From Halosimplex salinum (GTDB lineage: Archaea; Halobacteriota; Halobacteria; Halobacteriales; Haloarculaceae), in assembly GCF_003730195.1 (NCBI RefSeq), contig NZ_QWGG01000004.1:62001-126000 (forward strand): a DNA stretch of 64,000 bases. The letters are read 5' to 3'. The position numbers and the translations under genes were made by a program. The notes beneath the pieces are model-generated. The model was not told the DNA's origin, did no database searches, and worked only from the letters and a program-made list of their open reading frames with translations. Positions 41,299 to 49,929 of the stretch are shown piece after piece. Position 1 is the first letter of the stretch. Every line of letters begins with the position of its first letter.

Positions 41299-42411
41299 AT
41301 GGCAGTAGGATCGTCGCCACGAGCGGTGGTCGCCGACGACTCGCATTTCATGCGGAGCGTCATCTCCGACATCCTCGAGGAGGGCGGTATCGACGTCGTC
41401 GGCGTGGCCAAGAACGGACACGAGGCCGTCGAGGCCGTCGCCGAGACCGACCCCGACGTGGTGACGATGGACGTCGAGATGCCGGAGATGAACGGCATCG
41501 AGGCGACCGACCGGATCATGTCGACGCGACCGACCCCCATCCTGATGTTGAGCGCGCACACCGACGAGAACGCCGACGTGACGTTTCAGGCGCTGGAGAA
41601 GGGCGCCGTCGACTTCTTCAGGAAGCCCGGCGGCGAGGTGTCCATGGAGATGTCGCGGCTCCAGGACCAGCTCGTGGAGATCGTCCGTTCCGTCGCCGCC
41701 GTCGACCCCACCGACTCCTCGGACGTGGCCTCGGCCCGGACCGCGGGGTCGGGCGTCGCGACCGACGCCGACGCCGGGGTCGACACAGACCGGCCCGCGG
41801 ACGCCGCGACGGCGGACACCGAGACGTACGTCGACGACCCGACCGTCGTGATCGGCTCGTCGACCGGCGGGCCGACCGTCGTCGAACAGGTGCTCTCGGA
41901 CCTGCCGCTGGCCGCTGACCTCCGCGTCCTGGTGGTCCAGCACATGCCCAGCGGCTTCACCGGCCGGTTCGCCGAGCGCCTCGACGCGCGAAGCGAGTAC
42001 ACCGTGCGGGAGGCCGAAGACGGCGCCCGGATCGGCGGCGGCGAGGCGCTCATCGCCGCCGGCGACTACCACATGGAGGTGCAGGGCTACCGGCGGGGAC
42101 GCCTCCGCGTCGGCCTCACACAGGACCCGCCGGTCAACAACGTCAGGCCCGCCGTCGACGTGACGATGGAGACGGCCGCCGACGTGGTCGACGACCCGCT
42201 CGCGGGCGTCATCCTGACCGGTATGGGCGAGGACGGCGCGCGGGGCATCCGCGCCATCCACGACGCCGGCGGTTTCACCGTCGCGCAGGACGAGGCGACG
42301 TCGGCGGTGTTCGGGATGCCCAAGCGAGCGATCGAGACCGGCTGTGTCGACGGCGTCGCACCGGTCAACGACGTTGCGGCCGCGATACTCGACGCATTCG
42401 AGGTGACATAA
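41299..42411 (+). CDS. cheB: Protein-glutamate methylesterase/response regulator CheB
   Basis: 370 residues. The receiver domain (about 1-125) has phosphoacceptor D58 (VTMDVEMPEMNG). The linker is Asp/Ala-rich and longer than in bacteria. The methylesterase domain (about 180-370) has the catalytic Ser in VIGSSTGGPT, His in VVQHMPSGF and Asp in TGMGEDGARG. It removes receptor methyl groups for adaptation. The stop abuts the cheA ATG. Confidence 0.95.
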   Translation: MAVGSSPRAVVADDSHFMRSVISDILEEGGIDVVGVAKNGHEAVEAVAETDPDVVTMDVEMPEMNGIEATDRIMSTRPTPILMLSAHTDENADVTFQALEKGAVDFFRKPGGEVSMEMSRLQDQLVEIVRSVAAVDPTDSSDVASARTAGSGVATDADAGVDTDRPADAATADTETYVDDPTVVIGSSTGGPTVVEQVLSDLPLAADLRVLVVQHMPSGFTGRFAERLDARSEYTVREAEDGARIGGGEALIAAGDYHMEVQGYRRGRLRVGLTQDPPVNNVRPAVDVTMETAADVVDDPLAGVILTGMGEDGARGIRAIHDAGGFTVAQDEATSAVFGMPKRAIETGCVDGVAPVNDVAAAILDAFEVT

Positions 42412-44553
42412 ATGGACGACCAGTATCTAGACGCGTTTATCCGCGAAAGTGAGGAGGCGATAACCGACCTGAACAACTCGCTGCTCGACCTGGAGAGCGA
42501 CCCGGACGACCAGGCGGCGATGGACTCGATCTTCCGGACGGCCCACACGCTGAAGGGGAACTTCGGTGCCATGGGCTTCGAAGACGCGAGCAACCTCGCG
42601 CACGCGGTGGAGGACCTGCTCGACGCGATGCGTCAGGACGAGATGACGGTCACGTCCGAGCGGATGGACCTCATCTTCGCCGGCGTGGACATGATCGAGG
42701 TCATCGTCCGCGAGATCGAGTCCGAGGGCGAGTCGACGACCGACACCGAGGAGATGGTCGCGCAACTGCGTGCCGTCCTCGATGAGAGCGACTTCGACGC
42801 CGAAACCGGCGCCGTCGACCGGGCCCCCGACGCAGCAGCGTCCCCGGCCGACCCCGACCCGTCGAACGACCTCGGAGACGGACCCGACGGCGATTCCGAC
42901 CTCGACGCGCTCGACGTCTCGCCGGACGAGGCGGACGGCCGCGTCGTGTCCGCACGAGTGTCCGTCGGCGAGGGCGACATGCTCGGCGTCGACGCCATGC
43001 TCGCGCTCGACCGGATCACTGACGTCTTCGACCTGCTCGACGCCGATCCCGACCGCGACGCGGTCGAGAGCGGCGAGTTCGAGGATGACTTCCTGCTCGC
43101 CCTCGACGCGACCGACGCGGACGCGGTCTCCGCGGAACTCGACGCCATCGGCGCGGTCGAATCGGCCGACGTGACCGACTTGACCGACGACCTGTCGGCG
43201 GCCACCGCTCCCGAGACGGGAGGGGACCCCGTCGGTTCCCCGGCCGCGTCGGAGGACGCCGAGGGCGCGTCGGTCGACGAGATCAAGTCCGTCCGCGTCG
43301 ACGTCGACCAGCTGGACGACCTCCACGGCCTGGTCGAACAGCTCGTCACGAGCCGCATCAAGCTCCGCCGGGCCGTCGAGACCGACGACCTCGCCGGCGC
43401 CTCGGAGAACCTGAACGAGCTCGACAAGATCACGGCCAACCTCCAGAACACCGTGATGGACATGCGGCTCATCCCGCTGAAGAAGGTCGTCGGCAAGTTC
43501 CCGCGGATGGTCCGGGACCTCTCGCGGGAACTCGGCAAGGACGTCGAGTTCACCATCGAGGGCGAGGACATCGAGCTCGACCGGACGATCCTGACGGAGA
43601 TCTCCGACCCGCTGATGCACATCATCCGCAACTCCCTCGACCACGGGATCGAAGCGCCGGACGAGCGCGAGGCCGCCGGCAAGCCGACGACGGGCCAGAT
43701 CGAGCTCCGCGCCTCCCGCGAGCGCGACCACGTCATCATCGAGGTCGAGGACGACGGCGCGGGCCTCGACGTGGAGGGGATCAAGCGAAAGGCCATCGAG
43801 AAGGGCGTCCGCTCCTCCGACGAGATCGAGACGATGGACGACTCTGCGATCTACGACCTGGTCTTCCACCCCGGGTTCTCGACGGCCGACGAGGTGACCG
43901 ACACGAGCGGCCGCGGCGTCGGGATGGACGTCGTCCACGACACGGTCACGCAACTCGACGGCTCCGTCAACGTCGACTCCACCCCCGGCGAGGGAACGAC
44001 CGTCTCCCTGCGCCTCCCGGTGACGATGGCCATCGTCAAGGTGCTGTTCGTCGAGGTCGGTGACGAGGAGTACGGCGTCCCGCTGAAGAACGTGGACGAG
44101 ATCACCCGGACGACCGAGGTCAAACAGATCAACGGCAACGACGTCATCAAACACAACGACGACATCTACCCGGTGATCGACCTCGCCGAGCGCTTCGACG
44201 TGCCCGGGACGGCTTCTGCCGAAGCCGGTGGCGCGAACCCCGACGGTGCCGGAACCGCGGCGACCGCCAGCGGCGAGGCCGGCGACACGGCGGCCGTCGC
44301 GGCCGGTGCGGCCGGGAGCGACACCGTCGCCGCCGGCGTCGACAGCAGTGGGGCCGCGGGGGACGAGGGGATGCTCGTCCGCATCCGCGAGTCCGAACGG
44401 CAGGTCGCGCTCAAGTGCAACGCCGTCAACAGCCAGGAGGAGGTCGTCGTCAAGCCCCTGGAGGGCATCCTGAGCGGGACGCCCGGCCTCAGCGGCACTG
44501 CCGTCCTCGGCGACGGGAACATCGTCCACATCCTCGACGTGGTGACGCTTTAA
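42412..44553 (+). CDS. cheA: Chemotaxis histidine kinase CheA
   Basis: 713 residues. P1 HPt domain with H45 (FRTAHTLKGN). A P2-like region (about 180-265), flanked by acidic linkers, should bind CheY/CheB. P3 dimerisation (SVRVDVDQLDDLHGLVEQLV). P4 kinase with the N box (LMHIIRNSLDHGIEAPDER), G1 (VEDDGAGLD) and G2 (GRGVGMDVVHDTV). C-terminal CheW-like P5, interrupted by an Ala/Gly-rich insertion of about 50 residues near 600-650. It phosphorylates CheY and CheB. Confidence 0.96.
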   Translation: MDDQYLDAFIRESEEAITDLNNSLLDLESDPDDQAAMDSIFRTAHTLKGNFGAMGFEDASNLAHAVEDLLDAMRQDEMTVTSERMDLIFAGVDMIEVIVREIESEGESTTDTEEMVAQLRAVLDESDFDAETGAVDRAPDAAASPADPDPSNDLGDGPDGDSDLDALDVSPDEADGRVVSARVSVGEGDMLGVDAMLALDRITDVFDLLDADPDRDAVESGEFEDDFLLALDATDADAVSAELDAIGAVESADVTDLTDDLSAATAPETGGDPVGSPAASEDAEGASVDEIKSVRVDVDQLDDLHGLVEQLVTSRIKLRRAVETDDLAGASENLNELDKITANLQNTVMDMRLIPLKKVVGKFPRMVRDLSRELGKDVEFTIEGEDIELDRTILTEISDPLMHIIRNSLDHGIEAPDEREAAGKPTTGQIELRASRERDHVIIEVEDDGAGLDVEGIKRKAIEKGVRSSDEIETMDDSAIYDLVFHPGFSTADEVTDTSGRGVGMDVVHDTVTQLDGSVNVDSTPGEGTTVSLRLPVTMAIVKVLFVEVGDEEYGVPLKNVDEITRTTEVKQINGNDVIKHNDDIYPVIDLAERFDVPGTASAEAGGANPDGAGTAATASGEAGDTAAVAAGAAGSDTVAAGVDSSGAAGDEGMLVRIRESERQVALKCNAVNSQEEVVVKPLEGILSGTPGLSGTAVLGDGNIVHILDVVTL

Positions 44554-44581
44554 TGCACGGCGAGACGGAGGGTTCGAACGG

Positions 44582-45391
44582 ATGAAACGCGACCGCGGCG
44601 CCGACTTCGAGGAACTGCTCGGGTACATCGAGCGCGAGCTGGACTTCGAGTCGGGCTTCTACAACGACGCGTACCTGGACCGCCGGATCAACGCCCGGAT
44701 GCGCCGGACCGGAAAGGACGACTACGCCCCCTACCAGCGGTTGCTCGAGGACGACGACGGCGAGCGGGAGGACCTGCTCGACTCGCTGTCGATCAACGTC
44801 ACCGGGTTCTTCCGCAACCCCGAGGCCTGGGAGTCGCTCCGGGGAGTCCTCCGGGACCTCACCAGCGAGCAGCGGTCGGTCTCGATCTGGAGCGCCCCCT
44901 GTGCCGACGGGCGCGAGCCCTACTCGATAGCCATGCTCGCGCTCGACGACGACGAGATCGACGAGCGGCGGGTCGAGATCCTCGGGACCGACATCAACCG
45001 CGACATCCTCCGAACCGCCCGCGCGGGGCGCTACGAGACCTCCCAGACCACGGACATCGAGGCCGAACTCGAACCGCTGTCGGCCACCGACCCCTACGTC
45101 GACCGCGAGGGCGACGTGTTCACGGTGACCGACCGGGTGTCGGATCTCGTCACCTTCGAGCGCCACGACCTGATCCGGGGCCCCGAGAAGCGCGACTTCG
45201 ACCTCGTCTGCTGTCGGAACCTCCTCATCTACATCGACGCGGACTACAAGGTCCCGATCTTCGAGACGATCACCGGGTCGCTCACGGAGGCGGGCTACCT
45301 GATGATCGGAATGACCGAGACGCTCCCCTCCGAGTTCCGCACCCGCTACGACCCGGTCGAGAAGAAACACCGCATCTACAGACGCGCCTAA
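44582..45391 (+). CDS. cheR: Chemotaxis methyltransferase CheR
   Basis: 269 residues. The N-terminal helical domain (about 1-75) is followed by the SAM-binding domain: SINVTGFFRNPEAWE, then SIWSAPCADGREPYSIAM (motif I, with CADGREPYS in place of CSTGEEPYS), GTDINRDIL and DFDLVCCRNLLIYI. It methylates receptor glutamates. Its stop overlaps the start of the HEAT-repeat gene (TAATG). Confidence 0.95.
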   Translation: MKRDRGADFEELLGYIERELDFESGFYNDAYLDRRINARMRRTGKDDYAPYQRLLEDDDGEREDLLDSLSINVTGFFRNPEAWESLRGVLRDLTSEQRSVSIWSAPCADGREPYSIAMLALDDDEIDERRVEILGTDINRDILRTARAGRYETSQTTDIEAELEPLSATDPYVDREGDVFTVTDRVSDLVTFERHDLIRGPEKRDFDLVCCRNLLIYIDADYKVPIFETITGSLTEAGYLMIGMTETLPSEFRTRYDPVEKKHRIYRRA

Positions 45392-46617
45392 TGTCCCTCT
45401 ACCAGCTCGAACGCGACGGCGACGTGCAGGAACTCATCGGCGTCGTGCGCCGCAGCGACAACCCCGAGTTGCGCCAGCGCGCGGCCGAACTGCTCGGCAA
45501 CTTCCCGGACCACGACGACCGCGACGACATCGTGAACGCCCTCACCGGCATCGCCGGGTCGGACGCCGACGAAGCGGTGACCGCCGCAGCGGTCGACTCC
45601 CTCGACAAACTGGGCGGCGACGCCATCGAGCGGTTGATCGCCGACATGGCCGGCGTGGACTTCGGCGAGGGCGCCGACTGGATGAAGGCCAAGGCGTTCG
45701 CCCGCGCGCTGGACGCCGACCTCCCGGAACTCCGAATGGCCGCCGCGAACGGCCTCGGCGCGATCGAACAGCCCGACGCCGTCCCGAAACTGATCGAGCG
45801 GTTCGACGACCCCGACCCCCGCGTCCGCGCCCGTGCGGCCCGCGCCTGCGGACTCATCGGCGACTCGCGCGCGACCGACGCGCTCGAAGGCCTGCTGACC
45901 GACGAGAGCGTGACCGTCCGCCGCGAGGCCGCCGAGTCGCTCGGGACCGTCGGGAACCGGCAGGCGCTCTCGGCGCTCCTCCCGCTGTATCAGGACGATA
46001 GCGAGCGCGTCCGCCGGATCGCGGTCGGCGCGTTCGGCAACTTCCCCAACGCACAGCCCGTCGACTACCTCGTCGAGTCACTCACCGACGACGCCGCGGC
46101 GGTCCGCCGGACGGCCGTCTACTCGCTCGTGGAACTGCTCGCGAACGTCCCCACCCAGCAGAGCCACGAGATCCGGGAGACCGTCGTCGAGAAGCTCAGC
46201 CAGACCGACGACCGGAACGTCGTCGTGCCGCTGGTTGAGATCCTCGAGGAGAGCCAGCAGGCGGCCCAGCAGCGCAACACCGCGTGGCTCCTCGGCCGCG
46301 TCACCGAAGACGAGGAACGCGAGCGGGTGGTCGAGGCGCTGGTCGGCGCGCTCGAGGCCGACGACCAGATGACGACGCAGTTCGCGGCGACGAGTCTCGC
46401 CGAACTCGGTGACAAGGCGGTCGAGCGGCGCCTGCTCGAACTCGTCGACGAGCAGGGCGTCTCCGCCGACGCTCGCGCACAGGCCGTGTTCACGCTGGGC
46501 AAGGTCGGCGGCGAGCGCTCGCGCGAGCGCATCGACAGACTGCTCGACGAGACCGAGAACGAACAGGTCCGCAAGCGCGCCTTCTCGGCGATCTCGAAAC
46601 TCGGTGGGCGCGGATGA
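45391..46617 (+). CDS. HEAT-repeat protein of the chemotaxis operon
   Basis: 408 residues built almost wholly from HEAT/PBS-lyase-type repeats of about 30 residues (DPRVRARAARACGLIGDSRA, then SVTVRREAAESLGTVGNRQA), so an alpha-solenoid. The gene is translationally coupled to cheR. It is 50 bp upstream of cheF. A HEAT-like protein in the same position in Halobacterium salinarum (OE2401F) was shown, to my knowledge, to interact with Che and archaellar proteins. A scaffold in the signal path to the motor is a good inference. Confidence 0.85.
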   Translation: MSLYQLERDGDVQELIGVVRRSDNPELRQRAAELLGNFPDHDDRDDIVNALTGIAGSDADEAVTAAAVDSLDKLGGDAIERLIADMAGVDFGEGADWMKAKAFARALDADLPELRMAAANGLGAIEQPDAVPKLIERFDDPDPRVRARAARACGLIGDSRATDALEGLLTDESVTVRREAAESLGTVGNRQALSALLPLYQDDSERVRRIAVGAFGNFPNAQPVDYLVESLTDDAAAVRRTAVYSLVELLANVPTQQSHEIRETVVEKLSQTDDRNVVVPLVEILEESQQAAQQRNTAWLLGRVTEDEERERVVEALVGALEADDQMTTQFAATSLAELGDKAVERRLLELVDEQGVSADARAQAVFTLGKVGGERSRERIDRLLDETENEQVRKRAFSAISKLGGRG

Positions 46618-46666
46618 CCAGGGATCCTCACCCCTCGACCCGGCCCGGAACGGACGGTGATCGACA

Positions 46667-47530
46667 GTGAGCGACGAACGGCCGCTCGCCGACACGCAGG
46701 GCAGATTCGTCACGGTCGTCTCGAACGGCCGGAAGGTCAACGACCTCGAGTGGCAGAGCGGCCGCATCCTCCTCTCGAACAGGCGACTCGTGCTCGCGAC
46801 CAACGAGGGGAAACGGCAGATCGCCCTCTCGAAGGTCAGAACGGTGAAAAACCGGAAGAACGCCAACCAGGCGATGGCGGCGGTCTCGGGCTACTTCTCG
46901 CTGCAGGTCGACTCGGACGTGCTCCTCGTCGCCCCGACGGATATCGAGGAGTTCGAGGAGTCGCTCTACACGGCCTTGCTCGACGGGCAGGTCGTCCTCG
47001 TGAAACACCCCGCCGTCGAGGGCGGCGTCGTCCAGGACGCCAAGTGGGGGAAGGGGCGCATCAACATCGAGTCCGACCACCTCGGGCTCGCCGTCGCGAG
47101 CGGGTCGTTCGTCGAGGTCGAACTCGAAGACGTGGGTTCGGTCTCCGCGAGGGAGGCCACCGTCCGCGGCGACGAGCGCCGCGTCCTCGAGATCGAACAC
47201 ACCGACGACGACGGGACGAGCGTCCAGACGTACGTCTCCGGGACCGCGCGCCACATCGCGATCCTCGAGTCGCTCGTCCGGCAGGGCGAGCTCCAGAACG
47301 CCACCGACGCCGACCTCGAACAGACGGAGATGGAGGTCCTGATGGCGCTGTACTCCGGCGTCTCCCCCTTCGAGATCCCGGAGTTCGTCGGGATGGAGGT
47401 CGAGGAGGTCGAGGCCGTCTTCGACAGACTCGTCGAGGAAGAGATCCTCCGGGAGAAGCGCGTCCGCCGCGACGTGCGCCTGAAAGCCCGCGGTCGCAAC
47501 ATCGCGAGCGACGTGATCAGCGACCAGTAA
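46667..47530 (+). CDS. cheF: Archaea-specific taxis protein CheF (DUF439)
   Basis: 287 residues from a GTG. The N-terminal region has two related beta-rich halves (QGRFVTVVSNGRKVNDLEWQ, then VVQDAKWGKGRINIESDHLG), followed by a helical C-terminal winged-helix-like part (ATDADLEQTEMEVLMALYSG). CheF binds CheY, CheD and ArlCDE and carries the signal to the motor. Only one copy is present here; H. salinarum has two. Confidence 0.92.
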   Translation: MSDERPLADTQGRFVTVVSNGRKVNDLEWQSGRILLSNRRLVLATNEGKRQIALSKVRTVKNRKNANQAMAAVSGYFSLQVDSDVLLVAPTDIEEFEESLYTALLDGQVVLVKHPAVEGGVVQDAKWGKGRINIESDHLGLAVASGSFVEVELEDVGSVSAREATVRGDERRVLEIEHTDDDGTSVQTYVSGTARHIAILESLVRQGELQNATDADLEQTEMEVLMALYSGVSPFEIPEFVGMEVEEVEAVFDRLVEEEILREKRVRRDVRLKARGRNIASDVISDQ

Positions 47531-47553
47531 GGCGATTGTGCTCGGCCGATCGG

Positions 47554-48069
47554 CTACAGTGGCGTCCCGCCGCGTTCGCCGTCGCTGCCGGTCGCGGCCG
47601 CACTCAGGAGGTCCGTCACCGGTTCCTCGTAGTCGTAGCCCGGGACGACACCCTCGACGTAGGTCCCCTCGACGTACTCGACGAACGTCTTCGCGATGTC
47701 GGCCGCCCGGCCGGCGTCGCCGTAGGAGAACTCGTAGGTCACGATCACTGTTCCGTCCACCAGTCGCACGTCGAAGTCGTCGAGGTCCACCGAGGCCCGC
47801 GTCGCCATCGGCGCGTCCGCCAGTCGGCGTTCGAACGTGTCGAGCCACCCCTGCTGGACCGCGTCGCCGACCTGTCCGTCCTCGGTCGCGCTCTGCAGGC
47901 TGAGCACCTCGACGCGAACCGTGTAGTCCGTCGCGTAGTCCTCGCGGCCGAACGCGGTGACGTACGTCTCGAAGACGGTCGTCGTCAGTCCGAAGCCGTC
48001 GCCGTCGGCTTCGAACGCCTCGTGGGCCGCGAACGCCTCGCGCGCCTCCGTCGGCAGCTCGTCGGTCAT
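47554..48069 (-). CDS. Conserved haloarchaeal protein (DUF5813-like)
   Basis: 171 residues, soluble. The conserved-looking core is GFGLTTTVFETYVTAF and YTVRVEVLSLQSATED, and later FVEYVEGTYVEGVVPGYDYE. I know this family as DUF5813, widespread in haloarchaea with no assigned function. It is convergent with cheF (23 bp gap), so it ends the motility region. The ATG at 48069 follows a clear drop in coding bias. Confidence 0.65.
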   Translation of the reverse strand: MTDELPTEAREAFAAHEAFEADGDGFGLTTTVFETYVTAFGREDYATDYTVRVEVLSLQSATEDGQVGDAVQQGWLDTFERRLADAPMATRASVDLDDFDVRLVDGTVIVTYEFSYGDAGRAADIAKTFVEYVEGTYVEGVVPGYDYEEPVTDLLSAAATGSDGERGGTPL

Positions 48070-48141
48070 TACCACGTCGTAGGGCGCTGACCGGCAAAAG
48101 CCCACTGTGTCGCGACTCGACGGGCGTGTCACCGAGAGAGT

Positions 48142-48161
48142 GCGAGGGAGGGGATTTGAAC
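48142..48161 (-). repeat. Duplicated 3' end of tRNA-Leu (att-like site)
   Basis: GCGAGGGAGGGGATTTGAAC is identical to 48253-48272, the T-loop/acceptor 3' end of the tRNA-Leu gene, and in the same orientation. It lies 91 bp beyond the tRNA 3' end. Direct repeats of a tRNA 3' end are the usual scar or boundary of tRNA-targeted integration. Between the two copies there is a tRNA-like T-arm piece (GGTTCGAATCCCACC) on the plus strand but no gene. Confidence 0.7.
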
Positions 48162-48252
48162 TCGATGCCAGACCTCGCTTCGCTCGGTCTGCCGTGGTTC
48201 GAATCCCACCGAGAATTCACACGGCCCTCACGTCCGTTCGGGCCGATTTCAT

Positions 48253-48336
48253 GCGAGGGAGGGGATTTGAACCCCTGGACCCCTTCGGGAGCGGGTCTTA
48301 AGCCCGCCGCCTTTGGCCTAGCTCAGCCACCCTCGC
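48253..48336 (-). tRNA. tRNA-Leu (UAA anticodon)
   Basis: 84 nt on the minus strand. Acceptor ends GCGAGGG and CCCTCGC pair over seven bases. The anticodon loop is CTTAAGA, giving anticodon UAA. A long variable arm (CCCGAAGGGG) marks a class II leucine tRNA, and the T-arm reads AGGGGTTCAAATCCCCT. No intron is present and CCA is not encoded. Confidence 0.95.
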
Positions 48337-48451
48337 GCGTACGTCCGTCTTCCCTCCGCGGGAAAAGCGGTTACGGTCTCGGGACCGGTGACTGACCGAG
48401 CGAGTAGGCGAGAAACGAAAGGAGAGCGTCGCTAGACGCGGACGCCGACGG

Positions 48452-48724
48452 TTAGATCTCCAGGTGGAGGTCGGTGAACGGGATCCGGATCATCGCGAGT
48501 CGGCGGACCGGGCGACGATGCAGGCGAGCGCGCAGGACGACTGCGGTGAGCGCCCACGAGCCGACACCGAGCGCGACCAGCAACGCCGAGAGGCCGGGGT
48601 ACATCAACACCAGGGCACCGACGACGACCGCCAGCGAGAGGGCGAGCGACGCGAGCAGAGTCCGCGCCAGACTGTACTCCGAGGGGAGGGCCGCACGTGC
48701 GACCGCGGGTCGATTCCGTCTCAT
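48452..48724 (-). CDS. Hypothetical two-helix membrane protein
   Basis: 90 residues from the ATG at 48724. It has two adjacent membrane helices (LLASLALSLAVVVGALVLMY and LSALLVALGVGSWALTAVVL), then a basic loop (RARLHRRPVRRLAM) and the end IRIPFTDLHLEI. No family recognised. The basic composition is unusual for this genome. Confidence 0.5.
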   Translation of the reverse strand: MRRNRPAVARAALPSEYSLARTLLASLALSLAVVVGALVLMYPGLSALLVALGVGSWALTAVVLRARLHRRPVRRLAMIRIPFTDLHLEI

Positions 48725-48899
48725 CACACTCGATCGAACGATCCCCGACACCTTAATGGTAATCTGAAATACATTTCTGTAGGCGCGTTTACTGAACTCC
48801 GTTTCACGAGACGGGTTCACACGGGGCTAGGGATGAACGGGAGCGCGAGCACGAGCACGAGCACGAGAAGCGCGTCGACGGTCGAGCGGCCCGGCCGGG

Positions 48900-49451
48900 C
48901 TACTCGGTCACGTCGTAGGCGTAGATGGCTTCGGGGTCGGGGAAGAAGGCCTCGGGGTCGTCGTGGTGGACGGTCCCGAGGTTCGTGTGGTCGAGCGTTC
49001 GGACGTGGGTGTACATCTCGTCGCGCTCCATGGCGGTGCGGACGAGGCCCGCGGCGAAGCGCAGGTCGTACGACGCCGCGATGAAGACGACCACTTCGGC
49101 GTCGTGGTCGATCAGTTCGGTCACGAGGAAGGCGAACCCGCCGCTCTCAAGCTGGTAGACGGCCGTCTCGTCGAACGAGGACTCGTCGTACAGCGCCTCG
49201 AAGTCGTCGGCGTAGTTGTTGGGGACGATGTGGGCGAGCCCCCACCGGTCGTCGTCGCCCATGTCGGGGGAGAGCGTCGTCGTGTCGCCGGCGGGGATGG
49301 CGAGGGTCTCGTACCCCTGTTCCTCGCGGTCCTCGGCCATCGCCTGCATGTCGCTCAGCGCCCGCTGCCAGTCACTTTTCAGTTCCTCGCTGTGGTCCGC
49401 GACAACCTCTTTCCGGTCGGGGGTGTCGGGACCGTCACTACCGTGGGACAT
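48900..49451 (-). CDS. Conserved haloarchaeal soluble protein (DUF7529-like)
   Basis: 183 residues, acidic. A helical N terminus (VADHSEELKSDWQRALSDMQ) is followed by an alpha/beta domain (YETLAIPAGDTTTLSPDMGD; YQLESGGFAFLVTELIDHDA; VVVFIAASYDLRFAAGLV). I recall the name DUF7529. No catalytic motif is evident. It is downstream of the ABC transporter cluster on the same strand but separated by about 85 bp. Confidence 0.6.
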   Translation of the reverse strand: MSHGSDGPDTPDRKEVVADHSEELKSDWQRALSDMQAMAEDREEQGYETLAIPAGDTTTLSPDMGDDDRWGLAHIVPNNYADDFEALYDESSFDETAVYQLESGGFAFLVTELIDHDAEVVVFIAASYDLRFAAGLVRTAMERDEMYTHVRTLDHTNLGTVHHDDPEAFFPDPEAIYAYDVTE

Positions 49452-49536
49452 GTCCCGACCAACGCGGGTCGGACAGTAAAGGGTGGTGCAGACGGGTCGG
49501 CGAACGGTCCGCGCTCGCCCGGTCGGTTCCGTCCCA

Positions 49537-49929
49537 CTACACCCTGATCCCAAGGCCGACCTCCATGACCAGGGAGACGGCGAGCACGAACAGTCCGGTG
49601 ACGAACACCTTCGCGTTCCGACCGACTCGCTGGTCGAAGGGGAGTCGCCGGCCACGGAGCGGTGGGATCTCCTGTATCTTCGCCTCCAGGCGGTTCTGGT
49701 GGGCCGACTCCATCGTGACCCGCTTTTTCTCCTTGTAGGAGGGGGTGGGCTGGATGCCGATGCTCCCCAGGCCGAAGAGGGCGACGCCGACGAGGAAGAC
49801 GGCGTACTTCGCGGCGACGAGCGTGCCGCCGATCAGGTAGCCGACGCCGACGGCTCCCGCGGAGACGAGTCCGCCCACGACGACGACCCAGAGGAGGAAC
49901 TCCGCGGCCCGGAGCCAGTTACTCGCCAT
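49537..49929 (-). CDS. Membrane protein at the end of the peptide ABC operon (DUF7555-like)
   Basis: 130 residues with three to four membrane helices: two N-terminal ones (AAEFLLWVVVVGGLVSAGAV and VAAKYAVFLVGVALFGLGSI) and one near the C terminus (VFVTGLFVLAVSLVMEVGL). A basic loop lies between them. The start overlaps the end of dppF by 11 bp, so it belongs to the transporter operon. I recall DUF7555. Its role in transport is unknown. Confidence 0.65.
   Translation of the reverse strand: MASNWLRAAEFLLWVVVVGGLVSAGAVGVGYLIGGTLVAAKYAVFLVGVALFGLGSIGIQPTPSYKEKKRVTMESAHQNRLEAKIQEIPPLRGRRLPFDQRVGRNAKVFVTGLFVLAVSLVMEVGLGIRV

Noticed and set aside
42427-44628. A 733-residue minus-strand open frame opposite cheA
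   Set aside because: Exact antisense of cheA with Val/Asp/Arg-rich composition; no motif.
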